A stretch of DNA of 64,000 nt, from positions 186,001 through 250,000 of the forward strand of contig CALLLP010000008.1 in NCBI GenBank assembly GCA_938008165.1. The letters run 5' to 3'. Source of the DNA: an uncultured Neomegalonema sp. GTDB taxonomy: Bacteria > Pseudomonadota > Alphaproteobacteria > Rhodobacterales > Rhodobacteraceae. Position numbers and translations under genes: made by a program. This document shows positions 18,886 to 28,190 of the stretch, in pieces (position 1 is the first letter of the stretch; each line of letters starts with the position of its first letter). The notes beneath the pieces were generated by a model. The model was not told the DNA's origin. It saw only the letters and a list, made by a program, of their open reading frames with translations, and did no database searches.

Positions 18886-21033
18886 CTATTCTGCCGCCTG
18901 CGGCGTCCTCCGATCCCGGATCAGGCCCAGTACATTGCGCGCGGCATCGGGAATGTTCGTGCCGGGACCGAAGATGGCGGCCACCCCGGCGGATTTGAGG
19001 AAATCATAATCCTGCGCCGGGATCACGCCGCCGCAAATGACCAGAATATCCTCCGCCCCCGCCTCCCGCAGCGCCGCGATCAGGGCCGGGGCGAGGGTCT
19101 TGTGCCCCGCCGCCTGAGACGACACGCCGATGACATGCACGTCATTGTCCACGGCGTCCTGCGCCACTTCTTCGGGCGTCTGGAACAAGGGACCGACATC
19201 CACGTCAAAGCCCATATCGGCGAAGGCCGTGGCGATCACCTTCGCACCCCGGTCATGGCCATCCTGCCCCATCTTGACGACCAGCATCCGGGGGCGGCGG
19301 CCCTCTTCGGTGGCGAAATCCGTCACATCCTTCTGGATCGCGGCAAAGCCCTCATCGCCCTCATAGGCGGCGGAATAGACGCCCGCGAGGGTTTTGACCT
19401 CGGCCTTGTGCCGCCCGAAGGCGGCCTCCATCGCATCGGAAATCTCGCCAACCGTCGCACGGGCGCGGGCGGCCTCGACGGCGGCGGCGAGCAGGTTGCC
19501 GCTGCCCTTCGCCGTTTCGGTCAATTGCACAAGGGCCGTGTCGCAGGCGGCTTGATCGCGGCTGGCGCGCATCGTTGCCAGCCGGGCGACCTGCGACTCG
19601 CGAACGGCAACATTGTCGATATCCATGATCTCGACCGGATCGGATTTGGCGGGGCGGAAGCGGTTGACGCCAACGATGACCTCCTCGCCCTTGTCGATGG
19701 CCGCCTGTCTGCGCGCGGCGGCCTCCTCGATCCGCATCTTCGGCATGCCGGACGCGACCGCTTTTGTCATGCCGCCCAGATCCTCGACCTCCTGCATCAA
19801 CTCCCATGCTTCATTGATCAGGTTCTGGGTCAGGCTTTCGACATAATAGCTGCCCGCCAGCGGATCGATGACATTGGCCACGCCGGTTTCATGCTGGAGA
19901 ATAAGCTGTGTATTGCGCGCGATCCGAGAGGAAAACTCGGTCGGCAGGGCCATCGCCTCGTCAAAGCTGTTGGTATGCAGGCTCTGGGTTCCGCCCAGCA
20001 CCGCCGCCATCGCCTCATAGGCCGTGCGGACGATGTTGTTATAGGGGTCTTGCTCCTGAAGCGAAACGCCGCTCGTCTGGCAATGGGTGCGCAGCATCGA
20101 GGATTGAGGTTTTTTCGGCTGAAACTCATCCATCACCATCGACCAGAGCACCCGCGCAGCGCGCAGCTTTGCGGCCTCCATGAAAAAGTTCATGCCGATG
20201 GCGAAAAAGAAGGACAGGCGCGGCGCAAAGGCATCGACATCCATGCCCCGCGCGATGGCGGTGCGCACATATTCGCGCCCATCCGCGATGGTGAAGGCCA
20301 ATTCCTGCACCAGCGTCGCCCCGGCCTCTTGCATGTGATAGCCGGAAATCGAAATGGAGTTGAATTTCGGCATGTTCTCGGCGGTATACCCGATGATATC
20401 CGCCACGATCCGCATCGATGCTTCGGGCGGATAGATATAGGTGTTGCGGACCATGAACTCCTTGAGAATGTCGTTCTGGATCGTGCCTGAAAGCTTTGAC
20501 ACATCGACGCCCTGCTCCTCGCCCGCGACGATGAAATTCGCCAAAACCGGGATCACCGCCCCGTTCATCGTCATCGAAACGGACATTTCATCGAGGGGAA
20601 TCCCGTCAAACAGGATTTTCATATCCTCAACGCTGTCGATGGCGACCCCGGCCTTGCCAACATCCCCGACCACGCGCGGATGATCGCTGTCATAGCCGCG
20701 ATGGGTGGCCAGATCGAAGGCGACGGACAGGCCCCGCTGACCGCTTTCCAGAGCCTTGCGGTAAAAGGCGTTCGATTCTTCGGCGGTGGAAAAGCCCGCA
20801 TACTGGCGCACAGTCCAGGGACGGCCCGCATACATGGTGGCCTTTGGCCCGCGCAGATAAGGAGGCTGACCCGGCATCGAGACCGCCTCGTCTCCGCGCA
20901 GATCGGCGGCGGTGTAGAGCGGTTTGATATCGATGCCCTCAGGCGTTCGCCATGTCAGATCGTCGAGCGGACGGTCCTTCAGCTCCTTCTGCGCCTGCGC
21001 CTTCCAGCCGTCGAGATCACCCGTATCGCTCAT
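18886..21033 (-). CDS. scpA: Methylmalonyl-CoA mutase, catalytic subunit
   Basis: 715 residues, a full-length single-chain/alpha-type mutase. The N-terminal barrel carries [16 protein letters not shown], the substrate-binding [15 protein letters not shown] region and [17 protein letters not shown]. The C-terminal B12 domain (about 580-710) has the base-off cobalamin motif [16 protein letters not shown] with its His, and [12 protein letters not shown]. It interconverts methylmalonyl-CoA and succinyl-CoA. With Ccr this completes the exit of ethylmalonyl-CoA and propionyl-CoA carbon to the TCA cycle. No separate beta subunit or MeaB is nearby. An SD (AAAGGGACGGG) precedes the ATG. Confidence 0.94.
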   Translation of the reverse strand: MSDTGDLDGWKAQAQKELKDRPLDDLTWRTPEGIDIKPLYTAADLRGDEAVSMPGQPPYLRGPKATMYAGRPWTVRQYAGFSTAEESNAFYRKALESGQRGLSVAFDLATHRGYDSDHPRVVGDVGKAGVAIDSVEDMKILFDGIPLDEMSVSMTMNGAVIPVLANFIVAGEEQGVDVSKLSGTIQNDILKEFMVRNTYIYPPEASMRIVADIIGYTAENMPKFNSISISGYHMQEAGATLVQELAFTIADGREYVRTAIARGMDVDAFAPRLSFFFAIGMNFFMEAAKLRAARVLWSMVMDEFQPKKPQSSMLRTHCQTSGVSLQEQDPYNNIVRTAYEAMAAVLGGTQSLHTNSFDEAMALPTEFSSRIARNTQLILQHETGVANVIDPLAGSYYVESLTQNLINEAWELMQEVEDLGGMTKAVASGMPKMRIEEAAARRQAAIDKGEEVIVGVNRFRPAKSDPVEIMDIDNVAVRESQVARLATMRASRDQAACDTALVQLTETAKGSGNLLAAAVEAARARATVGEISDAMEAAFGRHKAEVKTLAGVYSAAYEGDEGFAAIQKDVTDFATEEGRRPRMLVVKMGQDGHDRGAKVIATAFADMGFDVDVGPLFQTPEEVAQDAVDNDVHVIGVSSQAAGHKTLAPALIAALREAGAEDILVICGGVIPAQDYDFLKSAGVAAIFGPGTNIPDAARNVLGLIRDRRTPQAAE

Positions 21034-21294
21034 TACCCGTCCCTTTCCGTTTGCAGCGCAACATTATTGCGTTGTGACGGCAGCGGCAAGAGGGGGCAAT
21101 GATCCGGTAATGTCTCCGTTGAAAAACATGGATTTTGCGCAGCATCGCTCCGCTATGAGCGCGAAGCCATCATGAACCGAGGAGCGAAAACCTTCCAAAT
21201 CTCAAGCGGTTTCGGAGGTAGTTTTTGGTGGGCTGACAAGCTCTTATGCAACTCAGTCACACTATAGTGGTTGCTGCAACTAAACCTTGCTGGC
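21034..21294. promoter_or_regulatory. Upstream region of scpA with an inverted repeat
   Basis: The inverted repeat CGCAA-N5-TTGCG at 21057-21071 lies 24 bases upstream of the scpA start and could be an operator for a regulator of propionyl-CoA use; this is inference. The remaining 200 bases toward the small-RNA terminator hold no gene that I can see and are AT-richer from about 21180 on, which may mark the left edge of the inserted Abi region. Confidence 0.35.
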
Positions 21295-21323
21295 AAAAGA
21301 AAAACCCGCCGCAACGCGACGGG
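21295..21323 (-). terminator. Intrinsic terminator of the small-RNA candidate
   Basis: Read on the minus strand, an 8-bp stem (CCCGTCGC with GCGGCGGG, one G-U pair) around the loop GTT occupies 21323-21305 and is followed at once by TTTTTCTTTT (21304-21295). This is a textbook rho-independent terminator and only works well leftward; on the plus strand the following bases are CTTCCTT. The only minus-strand gene upstream would be cckA, more than 800 bases away behind the plus-strand Abi gene. Confidence 0.8.
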
Positions 21324-21379
21324 CTTCCTTATCGTGTAGCGAATGAGGGGAGCTTGCGCTTTCGATCCTCAATGCTTCT
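21297..21379 (-). ncRNA. Small RNA candidate divergent from the Abi gene
   Basis: A promoter-like pair on the minus strand, TTGACA (21415-21410) and TATATA (21390-21385, 19-base spacer), would start a transcript near 21379 that ends at the strong terminator at 21305-21296, giving about 80 nt. It has no credible ORF. The 5' part can fold: TGAGG (21371-21367) pairs with CCTCA (21348-21344), enclosing AGC-GCAA-GCT (21360-21351), a GNRA-type tetraloop. The -35 box touches the first base of the Abi start codon, so transcription of RNA and protein gene must interfere. A structured RNA partner is known for AbiF-type HEPN proteins; membership here is inference. Confidence 0.5.
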
Positions 21380-21384
21380 GAAAC

Positions 21385-21415
21385 TATATATGCATGGGAA
21401 AAGCTTAATTGTCAA
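21385..21415 (-). promoter_or_regulatory. Promoter of the small-RNA candidate
   Basis: TTGACA at 21415-21410 is a perfect -35 box. TATATA at 21390-21385 (19-base spacer) or overlapping alternatives with 17-18 bases serve as -10. The element points away from the Abi gene and overlaps its start codon. Confidence 0.5.
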
Positions 21416-22083
21416 TGAACGCACCTTTCACTGCCGACCAACTTCATCACCTACCTAACGTCCTATCCGCTCCTAGATTCGCAAGATATCTTCAGAGCAC
21501 AGGCAACGATCGAGAGCATGCCCTCAAGCTGTATCGTTGGAACATGGCGGTGTCAGCGGCTTTTGCGATTCCATTGCATCTTCTTGAAATATCGGCAAGA
21601 AACGGTGTTGTGCAGGGCATAGAGGCGATCCATGGGGGCGCCTGGCCCTGGACGCAAGGCTTTATCCGCACTCTTCAAAATCCTACAGATCGCAGAAAGT
21701 TCAACCCACGCCGCACCCTTGAAAAATGTGCGCAACGACATCAAACGGCTGGCAAAGTTGTAGCGGACATAAATTTTGGTTTCTGGGAACGCATTCTGCT
21801 CAGTGGCCAGCAAAACATCATCTGGAACACCCAGTTTGATCTATGCTTTCCCGGCTCACCTGCGGCACAACCCTCGACCATCCGACGCGAGGAACTCCGA
21901 CGAGACGTTGAACAGATACGAAAATTCCGCAATCGGGTTGCTCATCACGAGCCAATTTTCATGCGCAATCTTCAGAACGATCTGCAGCTTATCTTGAAAA
22001 TAGTAGAATGGCGCAATCCAACCGCTTCTCTATGGCTTCAGGACATCGAGGCTGTCACGGAGTGGCTTGGGAAGCACCCGTAA
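21415..22083 (+). CDS. Abi-family protein with HEPN ribonuclease motif
   Basis: 222 residues from the ATG at 21415 (a TTG two codons earlier is possible). It is all-alpha. Conserved Abi-like segments are visible: DREHALKLYRWNMAVSAAF, LHLLEISARNGVVQGI, VADINFGFWERILL, and near the C-terminus the signature QIRKFRNRVAHHEPIF, where Arg172-x4-His177 is the Rx4-6H motif of HEPN RNases. Relatives act in abortive infection or as RNA-cleaving toxins. Three sampled rows of this gene have about 50% GC, well below the neighbours, and it stands alone between scpA and cckA, so it was probably acquired. No protein antitoxin is adjacent; the small RNA on the other strand is the only partner candidate. The ribosome site is weak. 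Confidence 0.8.
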   Translation: MNAPFTADQLHHLPNVLSAPRFARYLQSTGNDREHALKLYRWNMAVSAAFAIPLHLLEISARNGVVQGIEAIHGGAWPWTQGFIRTLQNPTDRRKFNPRRTLEKCAQRHQTAGKVVADINFGFWERILLSGQQNIIWNTQFDLCFPGSPAAQPSTIRREELRRDVEQIRKFRNRVAHHEPIFMRNLQNDLQLILKIVEWRNPTASLWLQDIEAVTEWLGKHP

Positions 22084-22210
22084 ATCTCCAAAACTCATAC
22101 GTTTCTGTCACAGGCGAAAATCACCGCTTTTGATCGCTCCCAGCGATTTGCAGACACTGTTCTGTGCACCTCAGAATCGATTTTCGAACTGAGGCGCGGC
22201 TAATGATCCC
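22084..22210. terminator. Hairpins between convergent Abi gene and cckA
   Basis: Two hairpins lie in this gap. ATCGCT-CCC-AGCGAT stands just after the Abi gene (about 22132-22146). CCTCAG (22169-22174) pairs with CTGAGG (22189-22194) around an inner CGA-TTT-TCG, 17 bases past the cckA stop. Neither has a long T run. They probably end the two convergent transcripts. Confidence 0.4.
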
Positions 22211-24547
22211 CTATTCGTTGAAAGCCTTCTTCACCTTTACGGCCAAATCCTTGAGTGAAAACGGCTTGGCGAGGAAGTGGAATTGCTCGTCATCCATCAT
22301 CTCCTCACGGAAGGCATCCTCGGCATAGCCGGAAATGAAGATAAACCCGATTTCGGGGCGCATCTTGCGCACGATGCGCATCATTTCCGGGCCGGTCATC
22401 TCGGGCATCACAACATCCGAGACGATCAGGTCGATGGCTTCGGGGTTTTCGGTCACGACATCGATGGCCTCTTGTCCACTGGAGGCGGCGGTCACGGTAT
22501 AACCGCGCAGCTCCAGCGCCCGCACCGCAAAGCTGCGCACCGAATCCTCGTCCTCGACCAACAGCACCCGCCCCGTCCCGCTCAGATCGCGGGGGGTCAC
22601 GGCGTCCTTTTTCGTCGTATCGGCCTCGGCCTCTGCGGGGCCGTGATAGCGGGGCAGGAAGATGCGGAAAGTGGTGCCCTTGCCCAGCTCGCTCTCGCAA
22701 TAGATGAAGCCTTCCATCTGCTTGATGATACCGTAGACGGTGGAAAGGCCCAGCCCCGTGCCCTTGCCGGTGGCCTTGGTCGTGAAGAACGGCTCGAAAA
22801 TGCTTTCCTGATCGGCCTTGGAAATACCCGTGCCGGTATCCGACATCTCGACCATCACCCATTGCGCGGCGGGGATCGGGTCATAGCCGAACCCGGCCAC
22901 CTCATGCGGCTCGACATTGCGGGTCGTGACCATCAGCGTCCCGCCGCCCTGCATCGCATCACAGGCATTGACGGCGAGATTCATGATCACGCGGTGGAAT
23001 TCGCTGCGGTCGATGCGCACCCGCCCCAGATCGCGCGAATGATGCGAGCGGAAGGTGATGCGCTCGGTGATATACGGTTTGAGCATAAAGCCCATTTCAT
23101 CGAGCGTTTCGGCGAGTTGCGTCACCTGCCGCCGCATCGTCTGACGACGCGAGAAGGCAAGAAGCTGGCTGATGGTCGATGCGGCGCGGACGGTCTGGCC
23201 TTGAATCTGGTATAGATGGTCGAAATCGGGGTCGCCCTCGTGATGGCGCAGCATCAGCAGGTCGCAATGACCCCGGATCGCGGTCAGTACGTTGTTCACA
23301 TCATGGGCGATGCCCCCGGCGAGCTGACCCACGGATTGCATCTTATCGGCCTGCGCCAGCTTGCGCTCGATCACCTTTTCCGCACTGACATCCATGACAT
23401 AGGTGAGCATCATCTCGCCCTTATCGGTATCGATCCGATGGGCGTGGAACTGTGCTTCATGCTCTTTTCCCGCCTCGCCCGTCAGCTTTATATCGAGGGG
23501 CGAGCTGGGCGCGGCGCCATTCGCGATGGCCCGCAGGCGTTCATTGACATCGGGGCGGTCATCCAAACGCACGGCGAGGGAGATTTCGGCCCCCACCCGC
23601 GCGGCCCCGCCTGACATGCTGGCCAGACGGTCATTCGCTTCCAGCACCAACCCGTCAAGATCGGTCACGGCCACCGCGACCGGCGCATCGTCGAGCAATC
23701 GCACAAGGCGGCGCACCTCGCCCCCCGCCTCACTGACGGGGCGCTTGCGATCCAGAATGACAAAGGATTGCGCGACGCCCTCATGGTGATCGAACTGGCA
23801 GTATTTCTGAATGACCCGCACCATCCTGCGATGCCCGCTGGACGTGGCCAGCATGGCCTGTTTCTCGACGGTTTCCCCATCGCGCGCAGAAGCGGAGCAT
23901 AGAAGGGCGGCATCTTCACCGAACAAAGTCGTCAAGGTGATCTGGTCACCGTCTTCGAGATCGGCATCAAGGCCGGTCAGCTGCTGCATCGCCGGATTCA
24001 TCTCGACGACGGACCCGCTGGCATCGGCGCTGAAATACGGGATCGGGGCATCCGACATATCGAAGGGCAAGGCCCCTGGCTCCTCGAAATCGGGCATTTT
24101 GGGCGCAACGGCGATCGACCACAGGAAAAAGCGCGCATTGCGCTGGCGCGTGATTTCGACACTCGCATCCGCCGCTTCACCCGCCTGCACGACCGAGAAC
24201 ATCTCGAAAGCGGCCCCCTCGGTGCCCGCGCGACGCATGGCGCGGTAGATGGCGGCATCGGCATCGGCGTCATTGCCCAGCAGGCTGCGCATTTTCGATC
24301 CGTCCGAAATACGCCCCCCCAGACTGACGGCAAGGGTTCGGGCGGCCTCGTTATGCTCGACCATCACCCCAAGCGCATCGGTCAGGAAAAAGGCGGTTGG
24401 CGCATTTTCGAGAATCGAGAAATCGGGTGTATCGAGGCCCTGACGATCACGACCGGGCCGTGAGAAAAGCGCAAGCCCGGCAAGGATGGCGACCGTCGAT
24501 GTCTGACCAATCAAATGGGCGACGTTCAAGGCTTCCGTCAAGATCAT
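22211..24547 (-). CDS. cckA: Cell-cycle hybrid histidine kinase CckA
   Basis: 778 residues: one hydrophobic N-terminal helix (about 10-28), PAS-like domains around 42-150, 165-265 and 285-390, a HisKA domain with His415 in QLAGGIAHDVNNVLTAIRGH, an HATPase domain (NLAVNACDAM; DTGTGI; GKGTGLGLSTVYGI) and a C-terminal receiver with Asp711 in LIVSDVVMPEMTG. The DHp segment GHCDLLMLRHHEGDPDFDHL and the tail FLAKPFSLKDLAVKVK are CckA hallmarks. In alphaproteobacteria CckA phosphorylates CtrA and CpdR through ChpT. The ATG at 24547 has GGGAG upstream, and a CtrA box lies about 50 bases further up, suggesting feedback. Confidence 0.9.
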   Translation of the reverse strand: MILTEALNVAHLIGQTSTVAILAGLALFSRPGRDRQGLDTPDFSILENAPTAFFLTDALGVMVEHNEAARTLAVSLGGRISDGSKMRSLLGNDADADAAIYRAMRRAGTEGAAFEMFSVVQAGEAADASVEITRQRNARFFLWSIAVAPKMPDFEEPGALPFDMSDAPIPYFSADASGSVVEMNPAMQQLTGLDADLEDGDQITLTTLFGEDAALLCSASARDGETVEKQAMLATSSGHRRMVRVIQKYCQFDHHEGVAQSFVILDRKRPVSEAGGEVRRLVRLLDDAPVAVAVTDLDGLVLEANDRLASMSGGAARVGAEISLAVRLDDRPDVNERLRAIANGAAPSSPLDIKLTGEAGKEHEAQFHAHRIDTDKGEMMLTYVMDVSAEKVIERKLAQADKMQSVGQLAGGIAHDVNNVLTAIRGHCDLLMLRHHEGDPDFDHLYQIQGQTVRAASTISQLLAFSRRQTMRRQVTQLAETLDEMGFMLKPYITERITFRSHHSRDLGRVRIDRSEFHRVIMNLAVNACDAMQGGGTLMVTTRNVEPHEVAGFGYDPIPAAQWVMVEMSDTGTGISKADQESIFEPFFTTKATGKGTGLGLSTVYGIIKQMEGFIYCESELGKGTTFRIFLPRYHGPAEAEADTTKKDAVTPRDLSGTGRVLLVEDEDSVRSFAVRALELRGYTVTAASSGQEAIDVVTENPEAIDLIVSDVVMPEMTGPEMMRIVRKMRPEIGFIFISGYAEDAFREEMMDDEQFHFLAKPFSLKDLAVKVKKAFNE

Positions 24548-24593
24548 CCGATACTCCCAGCAATATACAATGTTATTGCATAGGTAAGGGGAC

Positions 24594-24608
24594 TTAACAC
24601 GCAGTTAA
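24594..24608 (-). promoter_or_regulatory. CtrA-type box upstream of cckA
   Basis: TTAACACGCAGTTAA matches the full CtrA consensus TTAA-N7-TTAA with no mismatch, with a further TTAA at 24610-24613. It is 47-61 bases upstream of the cckA ATG. On the minus strand a -10-like TAACAT follows the inner TTAA after 18 bases, so the box sits at the -35 position, as at CtrA-activated promoters. It overlaps the stop codon of the RsmB-type gene. Confidence 0.65.
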
Positions 24609-25793
24609 ATTAACGATTCCGACAAAGAATCCGTCACATTCGTCACGCGCAGGGTGCAGATGCAGGCTCTGTCCGGCGGTCAGAAAGGGATGGCGGGCGA
24701 GCAGGGCGTCGATCCGCGCCTCGTTTTCGACCCGCAGAACCGAACAGGTGGCATAGACCAGCACGCCGCCGGGGCGCAGATAACGCAGGGCCGCGTCGAG
24801 CGCCGCGTCCTGAAGGGCGGTCAGGCGGCTCAGACCTTCGGGCGTCAGGCGCCATTTTCCGGCAGGGTCGCGCCGCCACGAGCCGGACCCCGAACAGGGC
24901 GCATCCACAAGCACCCGGTCGCAAACCCCCTCCAAAGCCGCCAGATCGCACTTTTGCAACCGGGTGAGGCATCTCACCCCCGCGCGCCCTGCCCTCTCCG
25001 GCAGATCCGCCATGCGGCCCGGCTCCACATCATAGGCGAACAGGCGACCCTGATTTTGCATTGCGGCGGCGAGCGCAAGGGTCTTGCCCCCCGCCCCGGC
25101 GCAGTAGTCGAGCACTGTCTCGCCCGGCTGTGCGCCAACCATTGCGGCAATGGCCTGCGACCCCGCATCCTGCAATTCGACCAGCCCCTCCCGCCATGCC
25201 CGGCTATGGGCCACGGCGGACCCGGCAGGCAGGCGCAGGGCAGTGGGCGCGGCGAGCGGCAGGGGGTCAAGACCGCTTTCCCCAAGGGCCAGAATCGCCT
25301 GTTCGCGCGACGCTTTCAGTGTATTCACACGCAGGTCGATGGGCGCGCGCTGACGCAGGGCATCCAATTCGCGCTCGACACCCTCGCCAAAAGCCTCAAC
25401 CGCCTGTTCCATCAGCCAATCCGGCCAATCAAGGCGCGCCCCCTCGCTGGGCCAATCAGGCATGCAGGACAGAGCCACGCGCTCGGCATCGGTCAGCGGG
25501 GCGAGGCCGTATCCACCGGCGCACAGACCCTCGATCGTATCGACCGACAAGCCATCCACCGCGACCAGCGACCCCAGAACGCGCAATCGCCCCGTCTCAC
25601 CCCCGCCCTGAAGCGATGCGCTGCGCAGACGCCGCAAGACCGTATAAACCCGATCCGAAATCGCGCGCCGATCCTTTGATCCCGCATAGCGATTGCCCCG
25701 CGCCCATGATTTGAGCTGCGGCTCCACCGGGCGTGTGAGGCCAAGCGTATCGAGAATATCGGCAGCGGCGGCAAGGCGGGCGGCGGGGGTCAC
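24594..25793 (-). CDS. RsmB/NOP-family RNA (cytosine-C5) methyltransferase
   Basis: 399 residues from the GTG at 25793, which overlaps the stop of the MAPEG gene (GTGA). The N-terminal half is NusB/RsmB-like (RAISDRVYTVLRRLRSA). The catalytic domain has the SAM site VLDYCAGAGGKTLALAAAM, the YDVEPGRM acid, VDAPCSGSGSWRRDP with the release Cys, and VYATCSVLRVENEARIDALL with the catalytic Cys. It methylates C5 of a cytosine in rRNA or tRNA; which position is unclear, because alphaproteobacteria carry more than one paralogue. It is the third gene of a coupled set guaB-MAPEG-rsmB. Confidence 0.87.
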   Translation of the reverse strand: MTPAARLAAAADILDTLGLTRPVEPQLKSWARGNRYAGSKDRRAISDRVYTVLRRLRSASLQGGGETGRLRVLGSLVAVDGLSVDTIEGLCAGGYGLAPLTDAERVALSCMPDWPSEGARLDWPDWLMEQAVEAFGEGVERELDALRQRAPIDLRVNTLKASREQAILALGESGLDPLPLAAPTALRLPAGSAVAHSRAWREGLVELQDAGSQAIAAMVGAQPGETVLDYCAGAGGKTLALAAAMQNQGRLFAYDVEPGRMADLPERAGRAGVRCLTRLQKCDLAALEGVCDRVLVDAPCSGSGSWRRDPAGKWRLTPEGLSRLTALQDAALDAALRYLRPGGVLVYATCSVLRVENEARIDALLARHPFLTAGQSLHLHPARDECDGFFVGIVNLTAC

Positions 25794-26214
25794 GGTAGCA
25801 ATACACCCGCAAAGACCGCGACCCAAAGACCCAGCAATGCCCCAAGCCCAGCCACATACGCACAAAATCGCCACCGGACATCATTCGACCCGACATGAAT
25901 CGCCCGATGCACGATCCGGCTGACAACATAAAGCCACGCGAAGATCGCCACGCCCCATCCGGCGACATTCCCGCCCAGCGCAATCGCGATCCCGGCAAAG
26001 AGCAGGACCGGCGTTTCAAACTGATTGCGGACATTCGCCTGCAATTTCTGGATCGGTTCCGGCCAAGGGCGGTCCGACAGGGCAACGTCGGAAAGCGTCG
26101 TTCCGCCCGCGTTCAGACACGCGACCCGCGCGATTTCCATGCGCATGATCGCCCACAGGGTCAGCAAAGCCTGCGCACAGGCCGCTAGGATAACGGCAAG
26201 GGCGAGCGGGGACA

Positions 26215-26215
<1 letters not shown>
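25790..26215 (-). CDS. MAPEG-family membrane protein
   Basis: 141 residues with four hydrophobic helices and MAPEG-family sequence: RMEIARVACLNAGG, QKLQANVRNQFETPVLLFAG (the conserved NQFE segment) and VVSRIVHRAIHVG. Eukaryotic relatives use glutathione to process lipids or xenobiotics in membranes; bacterial ones are mostly uncharacterised. Its ATG shares one base with the guaB stop (TGATG), and its stop overlaps the next start by 4 bases, so the three genes are translationally coupled. Confidence 0.82.
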
Positions 26216-27720
<1,505 letters not shown>

Positions 27721-27807
27721 TCACGACCCGCGACCGAGGGAAAGCGTTTTTCCATGGTTTGGCGGGGCCACGGCCATCCCCATGACTGCGGCCCCCGGTA
27801 TCGGTCG

Positions 27808-28032
27808 TCAGGTTCGCGCGAAATAGGCGAACATATCGTTCGTCGCTTGGTCGCCACGATAGAATCGCATGACCCGACGGGCACTGTCATAGACATAGGC
27901 CGGTGTCGGAATCACAGCCGCCGCTTTCGCCACGGGGCCAGCGGCCGCCGTGGAAGCTGTGCTCAGGCTTGGCAGAACGGCAGGGGTCAGAGAAAGGGCA
28001 GCACTCCCCTTGAGGAAATCGCGCTTGTTCAT
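27808..28032 (-). CDS. Small exported protein with Tat-like leader
   Basis: 74 residues from the ATG at 28032, supported by GGAG 9 bases upstream. The start MNKRDFLKGSAALSLTPAVL resembles a Tat signal (KRDFLKG core, then a hydrophobic stretch) of a kind usually found on much larger periplasmic enzymes. After an Ala/Ser-rich linker only about 30 residues follow (YVYDSARRVMRFYRGDQATN then DMFAYFART). I do not recognise it. It could be a genuine small exported protein or the remains of a larger one, but the C-terminus looks ordered and not random. Separate transcript between guaB and pyrD. Confidence 0.55.
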   Translation of the reverse strand: MNKRDFLKGSAALSLTPAVLPSLSTASTAAAGPVAKAAAVIPTPAYVYDSARRVMRFYRGDQATNDMFAYFART

Positions 28033-28143
28033 CGTCAAGTACTCCGAAATAGTCGGGGGAATTCGCCCCGAAGAAATATCTATATGGGGAGCAAAGACGA
28101 ACGGTTCAATCGCACTTGGCATATATTTTCAAATATTCACTTA

Positions 28144-28171
28144 AAAAACAGCGCCGTAATCCACTGTTTTT
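28144..28171. terminator. Bidirectional intrinsic terminator after pyrD
   Basis: AAAAACAG (28144-28151) and CTGTTTTT (28164-28171) form an 8-bp stem with a 12-base loop and T runs on both strands. It stands 20 bases past the pyrD stop and ends that leftward transcript. Confidence 0.75.
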
Positions 28172-28190
28172 CGCTTTATACTGCCATCGA

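Noticed and set aside
19102-20490. Plus-strand frame of 462 codons opposite scpA
   Set aside because: Antisense shadow; the minus strand encodes a complete methylmalonyl-CoA mutase.
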